Positions 13,106 through 23,134 of a DNA stretch of 64,000 nucleotides are shown in pieces. This DNA is from Citrus sinensis (lineage: Eukaryota > Streptophyta > Magnoliopsida > Sapindales > Rutaceae). The position numbers and the translations under genes were made by a program. The stretch is taken from the NCBI RefSeq assembly GCF_022201045.2, contig NC_068556.1, forward strand, positions 3,512,001-3,576,000, in the 5' to 3' direction. The stretch's first letter is position 1, and the number at the start of each line of letters is the position of its first letter. Under the pieces are notes generated by a model. It had not been told where the DNA came from, searched no databases, and saw nothing but the letters and a program-made list of their open reading frames with translations.

Positions 13106-16100
13106 TTGAAGAAGAAGAAGAATAAGTGGTACTTGGACAACGGTTGTTCGAGACACATGACAGGGAATTATTCTTGGTTCTCAAGCTTTACCAAGATCGA
13201 AAATGGTGGAGATGTATCGTTTGGAGATAATTCAAAAGGAAAAATCATTGGGATTGGAAATGTCGGTAATGTATCCTCTACTCTCATTGAGAATGTGTGT
13301 TAAGTTGAAAACTTGAAACACAATTTGCTTAGTATTAGTCAATTATGTGATAAAGGATATAGAGTTATCTTTGATGAATCAAAATGTGTTATTGAGAATG
13401 CATGTGATGGGAAAGTCTTGTTTGTAGGAAATAGATGTGTCAATGTCTATACCATTAATATAGATTGTGCATCTATACATGAAAAATGTCTCTCCGCATT
13501 GCATGATGATGGTTGGTTGTGGCATAGAAGATTAGGTCATGCAAGCATGGATTTGATTTCAAAAATCGTGAAAAATGATTTAGTGAAAGGTCTTCCAAAG
13601 ATCAACTTTCAAAAAGATAGAACTTGTGAAGCATGCCAATTTGGAAAACAAATCAAAACTTCATTCAAAAGCAAGAATCATGTCTCCACTTCAAAACCAC
13701 TTCAATTGCTTCATATAGATTTATTTGGACCTTCTAGATATGCTAGTTTAAGTGGCAAATTTTATGCATTTGTAATTGTGGATGATTATTCAAGATACAC
13801 ATGGGTATTGTTCTTAGCTAATAAGGATGATGCCATTGATGCATTTCGAATTTTCTATAAAAAGGTTAAAAATGAAAAAGGCTATTCTATCACTTGTATT
13901 AGAAGTGATCATGGTGGAGAATTTGAAAATCATGCATTTGAAAATTTCTGTAATGACCTTGGCATTGAACATCAATTTTCATCACCTAGGACTCCACAAC
14001 AAAATGGAGTAGTATAGAGAAAGAATAGGTCTATTCAAGAAATGGCTAGGACCATGTTGAATGAAAATTCTTTGCCTAAATATTTTTAGGCCGAAGCCGT
14101 CAACACCGCTTGTTATGTTTTAAATCGGGTGTTGATTAGACCTAATCTCAATAAAACTCCATATGAGCTTTGGAAAGATAGAAAACCCAGCATTGGCTAT
14201 TTTAAAGTTTTTAGATGCAAATGTTTTGTTTTGAATACAAAAGATAATCTTGGTAAATTTGATCCAAAATCTGATGTTGGTATTTTTCTTGGTTATTCAA
14301 ATTCAAGCAAAGCTTATAGAGTCTATAATAAAAGAACTTTAGTTGTGGAGGAATCTATGCATGTTACATTTGATGAGTCTAACCCTTCCTCTACGGAGAA
14401 AGTTGTTGTTGATAACAATGCAGAAGAAGAACAACAAGAAGAAGCATCGAATGACAACCAAGAAGTCGCGCCACATGGAATTCAAGAGGAACACCATGAA
14501 GAAACAAATGCAGAGTAAAATGAAGGCACTTCACAAACACTCCACAAGGAGTGGAGGTATGTGTCCTCTCTTCCTAAGGATGTAATTTTAGGAGATCCCT
14601 CACGAGGTGTTACCACTAGATCATCTCTTAGGAACATGTGTTACCACTAGATCATCTCTTAGGAACACATGTGAGCATGCTGCATTTATTTCTCAAATTG
14701 AACCAAAATCCTTTGCGGATGCGGAAAATGATGAATCTTGGATTATGACAATGCAAGAGGAGTTGAATCAATTTGAGAGAAACAATGTGTGGGAGTTAGT
14801 TCCTTATCCAAAACATCAATCCATTATAGGCACTAAATGGGTATTTAGAAATAAAATGGATGAATCTGGTGTGGTTGTAAGAAATAAAGCTAGATTAGTG
14901 GCTCAATGTTACAACCAAGAAGAAGGAATTGATTTTGATGAAACTTTTGCACCTGTAGCAAGATTAGAATCCATTAGGATATTGTTAGCATATGCATGTC
15001 ATAAGGATTTTATTTTATATCAAATGGATGTCAAGAGTGCTTTCTTAAATGGATATATTATGGAGGAAGTTTATGTGAAACAACCTCCTGGTTTTGAAAA
15101 TGAAAAATTTCCAGATCATGTGTATAAGTTATCCAAGGTTTTGTATGGTTTAAAACAAGCACCTAGAGCTTGGTATGATAGGCTTAAAAACTTCTTATTG
15201 GATAACGATTTTTCGATGGGAAAAGCGGACACAACTCTTTTTGTTAAGCATAAGAACCAAGACATACTTATTGTTCAAATTTATGTTGATGATATTATTT
15301 TTGGTTCTACTAATGAGTTATTGTGTAAAGATTTTTCATCATGTATGAGCCAAGAGTTTGAGATGAGTATGATGGGAGAGTTGAAGTACTTCCTTGGACT
15401 TCAAATCAAACAAAACGAGGAAGGAATTTTCATAAACCAAGCCAAGTACGTGAAAGATCTACTCAAAAGATTTGGCTATGAAAATGGAACGGCAAAAAGC
15501 ACTCTTATGAGCACTACCATCAAGCTGGACAAAGATGAGAAAGGTAAGGAAGTTGATATCAAGACATATCAAGGTATGATCGGATCCTTACTCTATTTGA
15601 CTGCTAGTAGGCCTGATATTATGTTTAGTGTATGCTTGTGTGTTAGATTTCAATCTTGTCCTAAAGAGTCTCACATGCTTGCTGTTAAACACATTTTTCG
15701 ATATCTAATTGGCACTATTAATCTTGGCCTTTGGTATCCTAGAGGAACTCATATTGATTTAACTTGTTATTCGGATGCCGATTTTGCTGGATTTAAGGTT
15801 GATAGAAAAAAGTACTAGTGGAACATGTCACTTCCTAGGTCATTCTCTTGTCTCTTGGTTTAGTAAGAAACAAAACTCGATTGCGCTTTCAACCACCGAG
15901 GTAGAATATATTACCGCATGTAGTTGTTGTGCACAAATTCTTTGGATGAAATAAACCCTTAGAGACTATGGTATTAAGCTTGATCAAATACCTATTTTAT
16001 GTGACAATACTAGTGCTATTAATCTTTCCAAGAATCCCATTCAACATTCTAGGACTAAACATATAGAAATTAGACATCATTTCCTTAGAGATCATGTTCA

Positions 16101-16230
16101 AAAAGGAGATGTTGTGATTAAATTTGTTTCCACTGAAAATCAACTTGCGGATATCTTTACAAAACCTCTTAGCGAAGAGCTTTTTATAAAGATAAGACAT
16201 GAGCTTGGAATGATGAATGTTGAATCTTAA
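13106..16230 (+). pseudogene. Sirevirus-type pol (PR-INT-RT-RH), disrupted
   Basis: Domains occur in Copia order. The protease has WYLDNGCSRHMTG near 13,125, where the usual active-site DSG reads DNG. Integrase has its HHCC zinc finger (HRRLGHASMDL and CEACQFGK) and the catalytic-core motifs VIVDDYSRYTW and RSDHGGEFEN (13,520-14,010). Reverse transcriptase has [10 protein letters not shown] and YVDDIIFGS (about 14,700-15,400). RNase H runs from about 15,740 to 16,150 (STTEVEYITACSCC). Breaks are stops at about 13,300, 14,015, 14,087, 14,516 and 15,952, a frameshifting 31-bp duplication at 14,607, and a single-base frameshift in an A-run near 15,803. The YVDD polymerase motif is intact, but no continuous polyprotein is possible. 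The frame ends with TAA at 16,228. Confidence 0.93.
14607..14668 (+). repeat. 31-bp tandem duplication in pol
   Basis: Two adjacent 31-bp copies (14,607-14,637 and 14,638-14,668) with one mismatch at the last base. Because 31 is not a multiple of 3, pol changes frame here. The second copy restores the family reading VTTRSSLRN. Confidence 0.92.
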
Positions 16231-17245
16231 TTCATGTTTTTCTATATAGCTTGATATGTTTGTTATTAAATGGATTTATGGTTCATAAATTAGATGGCTT
16301 GATATGCTTGTAATTTTATGATTTTATGATTTTATGTTGCATGCATCAAATAGCTTATTGAAAAGTTTTAAATCTCGAAATGATTTAAAATTAATCAATC
16401 TTTAAGGCCGGAAATGAAATGGTGTGTGTAGTACAAGTATAAGAGCTAGCAAATATTCCTTTTCTATTCATTTGGAAAATCATTTTTCCTTATTGATTTC
16501 TCTCGAGACAAATTCCGGATAACCGGATTTTCAATCCGGAAAAACCGGATTAGTTTTGGTTGCTCTCAGGACAACATTCAGATAACCGGATCTTCAATCC
16601 GGAAAATTAGATTTCCTAAGCTTCATTTCTGCTTCAAACCGGACTACCAGTTAGCAAAACCGGAAAGCCGGATTCGCAAGCAAAGCTTGCTGGACCAAAC
16701 CGGATTTCCGATTATGTCAATCCGGAAATCCGAATTCGAGACTTTGGCAAACCGGCATTGCTATCCTCCGGATCCAACCAACAAGCCGGTTCATGTTATC
16801 CGGAAAACCGTTTTTTGCGTGGAACCTTGCTGGTCACAACCGGAATTCCGGTTAGTGCAAACCGAAATTCCAGTTTCGGAAGCTATTTCAACAGTTCCTC
16901 TTTCCTCTTCAAACAGAAATCCGGTTCTTGCTCTCTCTTTAAAAACCGATTCCTCTTTCTCTTTTTTTCACTCCAAAATCCATCTTTTTTCTTCCTTTTT
17001 CACATCAAATTGAATCAAGAAAATCATTCCCCATCACTTCATTCACTCAAAAGCATCTTTAAAATTCATTTTCATCATCCAAAACTCTAGATCTCAAATT
17101 CAACCTAGGGTTTATCCGAATTTTTCTCTCTCTAGATTTCTCATTCTCAAGCCGTTTTTGATTCAAATTGTTTCTCAAAATCACTTTCAATCTTCATCAT
17201 CTTCATTCTCTTTATCCTTTTCAACCTCAAATCAATCAAATCCAA
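16231..17245 (+). promoter_or_regulatory. CCGG-rich spacer between pol and ORF3
   Basis: Non-coding linker in the retroelement. From about 16,510 to 16,940 it holds a dense series of CCGGAT, AACCGG and CGGAAA motifs in both orientations, the same vocabulary as in the LTRs. A pyrimidine-rich leader precedes the ORF3 ATG. I infer a leader or promoter for ORF3. Confidence 0.4.
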
Positions 17246-18532
17246 ATGTCTAGTTCACGGCCGGTTCGAAGAAAAGGCAAAGAACCGGTTCAACAAACCG
17301 ATCGGCCACGGGAATCAAGGAGCACCACCAATCAATCCAATTTCGAGTCCACACATTTTCAGAACAAGAAACATCTAGCCAAACGTTTTCATCAACAGTT
17401 CAGGACTCGTGAGGTACTCCAAACTTTTTTTATTTTACTGGATTGGTTGAATCATCTTAGTATTAGTAATAGAACTTTATTGCAATTGTTGGAAGATGTT
17501 AGTTGGCTTAATGCATTATTGATTGAGGAGAATGTGTATCCCGACTTGGTGAAAGTATTTTACTCGAATATGGATTATTCCGCGGAGAAAGAGAATCGAG
17601 TAATCACCACAGTTGGAGGAGTTTTGATTGAGTTTGATGATTCTGACTTGAACAACATCCTAGGATCTTCCGATGATGGCCTAGAAATTTTTTCACCTAG
17701 GAAACCTCCTGACATTGATGACTATACTTATATTGATGTTGTTAAGAATATATGTCGTCGTGTCGACCTTTCCGATGAAGATTGTACTATCCATTTTCGC
17801 AACTTATTTCTTTGTCTTCAGTCTCGGATATTACTTCGTTTTATTCAGAGTATTGTTCTTCCTAGATCAGCCCATTTGGATGAGGTCTCTCATATGGATG
17901 TCGCCTTGATTGATTGTATTCTTAGACATCGACCAGTCGACCTAGGATATACCATTGTCCGAAACATGCTCAGCATACCTAAGTTGATTACCCGTTCCCT
18001 TCCATATGGTCATTTCATTACCCGAATCCTGAAATTTTTTGATGTACCGATTAAAGAACCGACGTGTAGACCGTCTAAGGGTATCGGAGACAAAGCTATT
18101 GTCGGCTTAGGCTTTGAGTGGAAGAATGGCACTTGGGTCAAATACTCTAAAAACAAGTTTACCTTCCTTGCTCCAAGTGATGATCGGCCACTTAATGCTG
18201 TGGTTCCAGCCGATCAGCTACCCATTTTCTCACTCTCATTTCGGGGGCAGCGTAGACGCCGTGATCCTCCCGTGATTGCTTCAGATCCTGTTGTCTCTGC
18301 ATCCGTTTCATCACCTCCACGGCCTCCTATCTCTGGAGATGTTACTCTTCAGCAGCTTATGGATGAGGTGCGGACACTTTCGGTGCGGAAGATTGAGTTT
18401 CAGCAGGAGCAGAAGCTCATTCATGGACAGCGCCTCCTCTTTGAGCACTTCGGCATTCCATATCCGTTTCCACCTCCATCACCTCCATCCTCACATACAT
18501 GTCATTTACTGCATTGTGTTATTTTATTCTAG
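17246..18532 (+). CDS. Sirevirus ORF3, plant-transposon-domain protein (428 aa)
   Basis: An uninterrupted ORF downstream of pol, read on the same strand. I chose the ATG giving MSSSRPVRRKGKEPVQQ. An upstream in-frame ATG at 17,168 would add a Phe/His-rich leader and is less likely. The N-terminus is basic and disordered (about residues 1-50). Residues about 60-300 form a hydrophobic, mostly helical domain resembling the putative plant transposon protein domain found in third ORFs of plant retroelements (Transposase_32-like, from memory). The C-terminus is Pro/Ser-rich with a helical stretch (RKIEFQQEQKLI) before a proline run. I see no convincing signal peptide or transmembrane anchor, so a true envelope role is unsupported. 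Its function is unknown. It is striking that this frame is open while gag-pol is ruined. Confidence 0.75.
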   Translation: MSSSRPVRRKGKEPVQQTDRPRESRSTTNQSNFESTHFQNKKHLAKRFHQQFRTREVLQTFFILLDWLNHLSISNRTLLQLLEDVSWLNALLIEENVYPDLVKVFYSNMDYSAEKENRVITTVGGVLIEFDDSDLNNILGSSDDGLEIFSPRKPPDIDDYTYIDVVKNICRRVDLSDEDCTIHFRNLFLCLQSRILLRFIQSIVLPRSAHLDEVSHMDVALIDCILRHRPVDLGYTIVRNMLSIPKLITRSLPYGHFITRILKFFDVPIKEPTCRPSKGIGDKAIVGLGFEWKNGTWVKYSKNKFTFLAPSDDRPLNAVVPADQLPIFSLSFRGQRRRRDPPVIASDPVVSASVSSPPRPPISGDVTLQQLMDEVRTLSVRKIEFQQEQKLIHGQRLLFEHFGIPYPFPPPSPPSSHTCHLLHCVILF

Positions 18533-18719
18533 ACTCTATGGATGGTTATTCTGCTTTTCGGTTTATGTCTTTGTTTTTAGATGATATGGATTTGTTGTGA
18601 CAATTTATGTTGGATATTATGGATTTGTTTTGGTTGATCATTATGGATTATATGGATTTTCTTATGCTTATGGATATTTTTTTTACTAATGTGCTTATGT
18701 TGCGATTTTGATCATTGAT

Positions 18720-18950
18720 AGGGGGAGCTCTCATTCTCTTATTCTTTTATTCTTTTTTATGATGAAGGGGGAGAATGATTTAATAAGTGTTACGAAAATA
18801 TGCATGTATCTAGGGGGAGCATGTATGCAGGGGGAGTTTTTGTTAAATAATTTTCAAATCATTTTTTAACTTGCATTAATTAAGGGGAAACTTTTTCATA
18901 ACAAGATTAAAGTTTTTAATGTGTTTTGTCATCATCAAAAAGGGGGAGAT
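18720..18950 (+). other. Polypurine tract array before the 3' LTR
   Basis: AGGGGGAG-type copies at about 18,720, 18,766, 18,812 and 18,829, plus a variant AAGGGGAA at 18,882, precede the functional-looking tract AAAAAGGGGGAGAT at 18,937-18,950. That tract abuts the 3' LTR and primes plus-strand DNA. Multiplied polypurine tracts are a known Sirevirus signature. Confidence 0.85.
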
Positions 18951-20179
18951 TGTTAGCCTATATGGCTATAAATATTGATTTTGATGATAACAAACCACAT
19001 GTATTTATTGAGTAAAGATTTATGAATTGTGCTTTTATAATAAGAAAATGATGTTATGGAATTAAATCATTTTGGACTAAAATGAAAGTAATTTTAAAAT
19101 CTTTTTTATAGTATTTTAAATTTCGGATTTGGACCTATTTGAAATTATTTAAATATTTTTAGGCCATTCTATAATTTCACAAAGTTTGGGCAAAGTCATA
19201 ATTTCAGAAAGTTGTGGGATTGACAAAGCATTATTCTAAAGTTATGAAATTGGACATTTTTGCAAACTTTCATAACGTTTTGGGCCACACTATAGTTTTA
19301 TAAAGTTTTGGGGTCAAACCATAAATTTGGGAAAATATTCACTGTAGCAGTTACTGTAGCAAGCGGAAATCCGGATTCTGACAAACAGAAGTCTGGATTT
19401 TAGCCAGAATCTATCCGAATTAAAAGCGGAATTCCAGATCCTGACAAACGGAAATCCGGTTGTTGGGCAGTAAGCTACTGAGCGTAAGCGGAAATCCGGA
19501 TGTGACAAAGCGGAAATCCGGATGTTCATAAATTCAAATTTGTGGCTGTAACGATAACATTAAGTGGAATTCCGGATGTCCATAACCGGTAATCCGGTTA
19601 CGACCAAAATGTGAGTAACGGCTAGTTTTCGAGCTCAAACTATAAAATTCAAATCCAACTCATTTTCAACTTCTCCAACAAGCAAGAACAAAAAGCACAC
19701 GTGATATCTTGAGCCTTAAAACTTGTGGAAAACAAACATTGAATCTTTTCTTGTTCTTCATTTTTGAATATCTACTCATTGAGTGAGTTTCATTGTAACC
19801 TTCATTTATTCATCTCAATTGTAAGAGTTTGAGTGTGTGAGACACTTGAGTGAAGAGATTGGAGGGATAATCTCTTTGTTGTAAAGGTTTATTGACACCT
19901 CGAAGTCAATTGTAATCTTTGAAGCCTTGGAAAGGCTTGGATAATGGAATCCTCAAGCTTGGATCGCTTTGAGGCGTGGACGTAGGCGGGGATTGCCAAA
20001 CCACGTAAAAATTCGTGTGTTTGTTTCTCTTCTCTCTTACTCTTTAATTATTGTGTTGTTCTTGAACTTATTGCTTTTAATTTTTATTAAGACATTAGAT
20101 TGCTTGTTGTGTGAATTTGCTAGGATAATTTTTAAATTTCCAATTCACCCCCCCTCTTGGGTTGCACACTTATATTTGA
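18951..20179 (+). repeat. 3' LTR of the Sirevirus-type element
   Basis: Collinear with the 5' LTR and about 96-97% identical by eye. It starts TGTTAGCC and ends ATATTTGA, where the 5' LTR has the canonical CA end, followed by the target duplication ATATC. It keeps more intact CCGG motifs than the 5' copy. Confidence 0.95.
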
Positions 20180-20594
20180 ATATCAACCAGCATCACCTCT
20201 GTAATTCCCTCACCGGCATCACCTCTACCGAAACAAACATTCATTCTCCATACATGCTAAATCGAACTTCAACACGAGCAAACTGAGCCTGAGAAGGGGA
20301 AGCTACCACAACTGAGAAAGAGAAGCCTAGCTCGTCGCTACATAATCACCGGCGAGAGCTGATCCTTTACTGCAAAATAGTCATAATGTAACTAGTTGAG
20401 GTAAGTAATTCCCTATAATTAGTTTTCTTATTGATATTCAGGGAAAAAAATAAAAAGTTAGGGTTTTATATAGAAAAAATAGATTAATTAGTTGCGAGTC
20501 TCTCATTACATGTTCAAAAATAAATTTCTAGTTGTCTTGCTGCATGCAAATTGTGAAAAATTGATGGATTGTGCCGATTATAATTTTATCATGT

Positions 20595-21290
20595 AACACA
20601 CGATTTGGTCGTGTAAGGTTATGTAGAATTCAAGGTTGTGCATTACATGACCTTCATGTATTGCACGATTACACGACCTTCATGTATTGCACTTACACGA
20701 CCTTCATGAAAACAACTAGCTGAAAGACTTTTCTATGACCAGTCATTACTTTTGGAGTACAACTAACATGTGAGTATTGTTTTTTTAAATGAAGTCATTG
20801 CTGGTGGAAATAGTTTGGTTTAGTAAAATGAAATTTGATAGGTCATCACCGTCAGTGGTCCTCGGCTATTAATAGGAAGAATTAACTAAAATGTTTTTTT
20901 CAAGCAGCCTTTGATTAAGAGTTGTTTCTAATTGATTTCATGGATTTATTATATGCAGACATTCATCATGTATGCATGTATGCTTGGGCAGAGGAAGAAA
21001 GCAGTTTGAAGATTAAAAAAAAAACTTTTTAAATGGTTGTAATATGTTTAATTGCGATGTCCATTAGTGTATCCTATTCAATTATTGATATTGTAAACTG
21101 ATAACTTTGTTTATTTATAATAATTAATCTAATCATTTCTCAAACTGTCGAATATGCAAATTTATTTTTTTGTTGTAATTTATGAACACACGATTTGGTT
21201 GTGTAAGGTCATGTAATATATTCGTGTATTACACGACCTTCATATATTATGCGATTACATGACCTTCATGTATTCCACGACTTTTTCCAA
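20595..21290. repeat. Dispersed ACACGAC/CGTGTAA motif clusters
   Basis: Two clusters (about 20,595-20,705 and 21,185-21,285) of degenerate short repeats built on TTACACGACCTTCATGTATT and its complement. Each begins with ACACGATTTGG-TGTGTAAGG. They lie in the MULE flank and encode nothing. Confidence 0.7.
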
Positions 21291-21429
21291 TAATCATTAG
21301 ATTAATTTAGTTCTTTAAAGACTTAATTGGTGCTAAGAATTTATATTTGCTGCTATGTAGAAAATGTCAACTGAAATTATAAAAACAAAGAAGTGAAATT
21401 AAATTGGAATGTAAAAAAATTTAGTTATT

Positions 21430-21641
21430 TCATAATGCAACAAATTAGAGTACATGCATCCATTGCCAAATCTCTCTTTTTTGCAAACCATTCTTGTAAT
21501 TTGTCAATGATACAATCTGTTAACTTATGAATAGGCAAGGTTCGTGCTTCTTTTAAAACAGAATTCATACTTTCTGCAATGTTAGTCGTCATAATCCCAT
21601 AACGCCTCCCCTCGAAGTGAGAACGAGCCCACTTCTCATAT
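21430..21641 (-). pseudogene. MULE (MuDR) transposase fragment
   Basis: The minus strand reads a Mutator-like transposase segment with the family signature ARSHFEGRRYGIMTTNIAES, followed by MNSVLKEARTLPIHKLTD and a WFAKKR stretch. This is the region just after the catalytic core and before the SWIM zinc finger, neither of which is visible. About 70 codons are open without a stop. It dates the surrounding 20.2-22.2 kb DNA as part of a MULE. Confidence 0.85.
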
Positions 21642-21689
21642 ATGATGATACAATAAAAACAATAATATCAAATTTCATATACAAGTAAC

Positions 21690-21825
21690 TACACGACCTA
21701 CACAACTCTATTACTTACACGACTTACACGACTATATTTCTTACATGATCTACACAACTTACACGATTATATTATTTACACGACCTACATGACTAACTAT
21801 ATGACGTACACGATATCAAAAGAAT
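21690..21825. repeat. ACACGACCTACACGACT minisatellite-like run
   Basis: About ten degenerate copies of TTACACGACCTACA-like units on the plus strand, related to the motif clusters at 20.6 and 21.2 kb. Confidence 0.75.
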
Positions 21826-22246
21826 GCACAACGCAAAACATTTTCGCCATAAATAAGTTATATTGCTGAAAAAAATAATTAAACAACCTACATTGCATAT
21901 ATTTCTATATATAAGAAAAAATGGTGAAAATAAAACATTGTAATGTGAGGAACTTTTCGGTGTTAAAGAAATGAATACATAAATGTATTCATTTAAGAGG
22001 TTATGAGAGATTTTGAGAGATTCTAAGAGATTTTGAGAGAATCGGCAGCAAAAATAGATTTGGGTAAAAGAAATGAGGAAAGAAATATGAAGACAATTCA
22101 TTGAGTAAATTTGATGCATTCATTAAGGGTATTTATGACTTTACTCACATTTATTAAGGTATCTATGAAAATTAAAAAAAAAAAGAGGTATTTAAATAAT
22201 TTTAAAACTATTAAAGGGTATTTAATTAAAAACCCCGTAAGACACC

Positions 22247-22316
22247 CTCGCCTGCCTTTGATGGATTGCGAATCTCTCACACTCTCGCCTGCCTATTTGA
22301 TGGATTGCGAATCTCT
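22247..22316. repeat. Direct duplication of about 31-33 bp
   Basis: Two copies (22,247-22,277 and 22,284-22,316) of CTCGCCTGCC...GGATTGCGAATCTCT, separated by six bases, just right of the inferred MULE end. Confidence 0.85.
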
Positions 22317-23134
22317 ACGAAATGAAATCTCTAGTAAGCGCTACGAGTGGTTGTGGGCTTGTCGGCCCAATCAACTCTGCCCTTTTGTAGACAAGCCAAC
22401 TCTCAAAACACCAGGCCCAATGCTATTCAGCCCCCAATCTTTGTTAGCACAACAGATCTGATTATGATTTTTTTTATTCATTTTATTATTTATTCACCAA
22501 GTTATGAAAATACCATAATGGCTAAAAGTTTTCATTCCATCGGTAAATACCGGATAACTCTCGTTCCTGAAAGTTTGAAACGCATTTCTAAAGAAGTTCA
22601 TTTACTAACGGAGACCAAACAATGAAATTATCTATGGTATTGTAGTCGTTATACGATTCACAATAATGCAAGAAAAAAAAGGTAGTTATTCAAATGCAAT
22701 TAATAATAATAATAATAATAAAGGATGATCGATTCGATACCGAAGCATGATTTTTCCTGTTGCGGCTTCTTAGTTTGAGTTACAAATTTTAAAGAATGAA
22801 AGTGGTGGAATGATTATGAAAATCAAGGAGAAGACTGAAGAGATTGATGTGCTTAAACACTTGGATATAACAGCGTGTGCTCAAACAAGTGAACCACTAG
22901 GTGTCAAATTATGATATGCAAGAGAATCAGCCTCATCCCATCTGACATTATCTTACACGTCTTTAATTCTAAGGTCCCATTGGAAAACTCTATTTTAACT
23001 GATATTCTGAAAAGAAATTGGTAAAAAAGGAATCCAATCCATCATGTGTAGCTTGAAGCTGAAACATCTCTCATGCATGTTTCAGGTTGGGAAATAGAAT
23101 GGATGGAAATCCGCCCAAGTTCATCATCTCAACA
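22317..23134. other. Intergenic DNA and 3' flank of cytosolic TrpRS
   Basis: Contains GTGGGCTTGTCGGCCCAAT and AGGCCCAATG near 22,355-22,425, which resemble site II promoter motifs but have no obvious gene to serve, and an (AAT)n tract at about 22,705. The part nearest 23,134 is presumably the TrpRS 3' UTR. Confidence 0.4.

Larger units (their letters stand above)
8789..20179 (+). mobile_element. Full-length Copia retrotransposon, Sirevirus type
   Basis: An 11.4-kb element with near-identical 1.23-kb LTRs, a Met-tRNA primer binding site, gag with CCHC knuckles, then protease, integrase, reverse transcriptase and RNase H in Copia order. A third ORF follows, then an array of polypurine-tract copies before the 3' LTR. 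The flanking pentamer ATATC occurs at 8784-8788 and 20,180-20,184, a perfect 5-bp target duplication. The extra ORF downstream of pol, the repeated polypurine motif and CCGG-rich LTR palindromes are hallmarks of the Sirevirus lineage. Excluding the nested solo LTR, the element is about 10 kb. It is not autonomous, because gag-pol has many stops and frameshifts. The LTRs differ at roughly 40 positions by eye (about 3.4%), so the insertion is fairly recent on a plant timescale. Confidence 0.93.
8546..22245. mobile_element. Remnant MULE hosting nested retrotransposons (inferred)
   Basis: Outside the Copia element, the flanks 8546-8788 and 20,180-22,245 look like two ends of one older DNA transposon. 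The right end (about 22,110-22,240), read in reverse complement, resembles the left end (about 8550-8640): both contain AATTTTCAT followed by ATACCTT or ATATCCTT blocks. The right flank carries a MULE transposase fragment. Both flanks also share a loose string of the form AATTCCCTC...AAACAAAC. The left terminus seems to lack about 35 bp. I infer a Mutator-like element that interrupts or borders the CABIN1 pseudogene. The boundaries are approximate and no clear target duplication was found. Confidence 0.45.

Noticed and set aside
12144-13184. Antisense frames of 92, 188 and 117 codons over gag
   Set aside because: They are shadows of the biased gag reading frame, which has zinc knuckles and a recognisable domain on the plus strand.
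17168-17245. Longer start for ORF3 at 17,168
   Set aside because: The added residues are a low-complexity Phe/His/Gln leader, while MSSSRPVRRKG looks like a natural N-terminus.
21690-21825. Telomere-like or CRISPR-like repeat
   Set aside because: Units are degenerate, lack the TTTAGGG plant telomere sequence and have no regular spacers. This is plant nuclear DNA.
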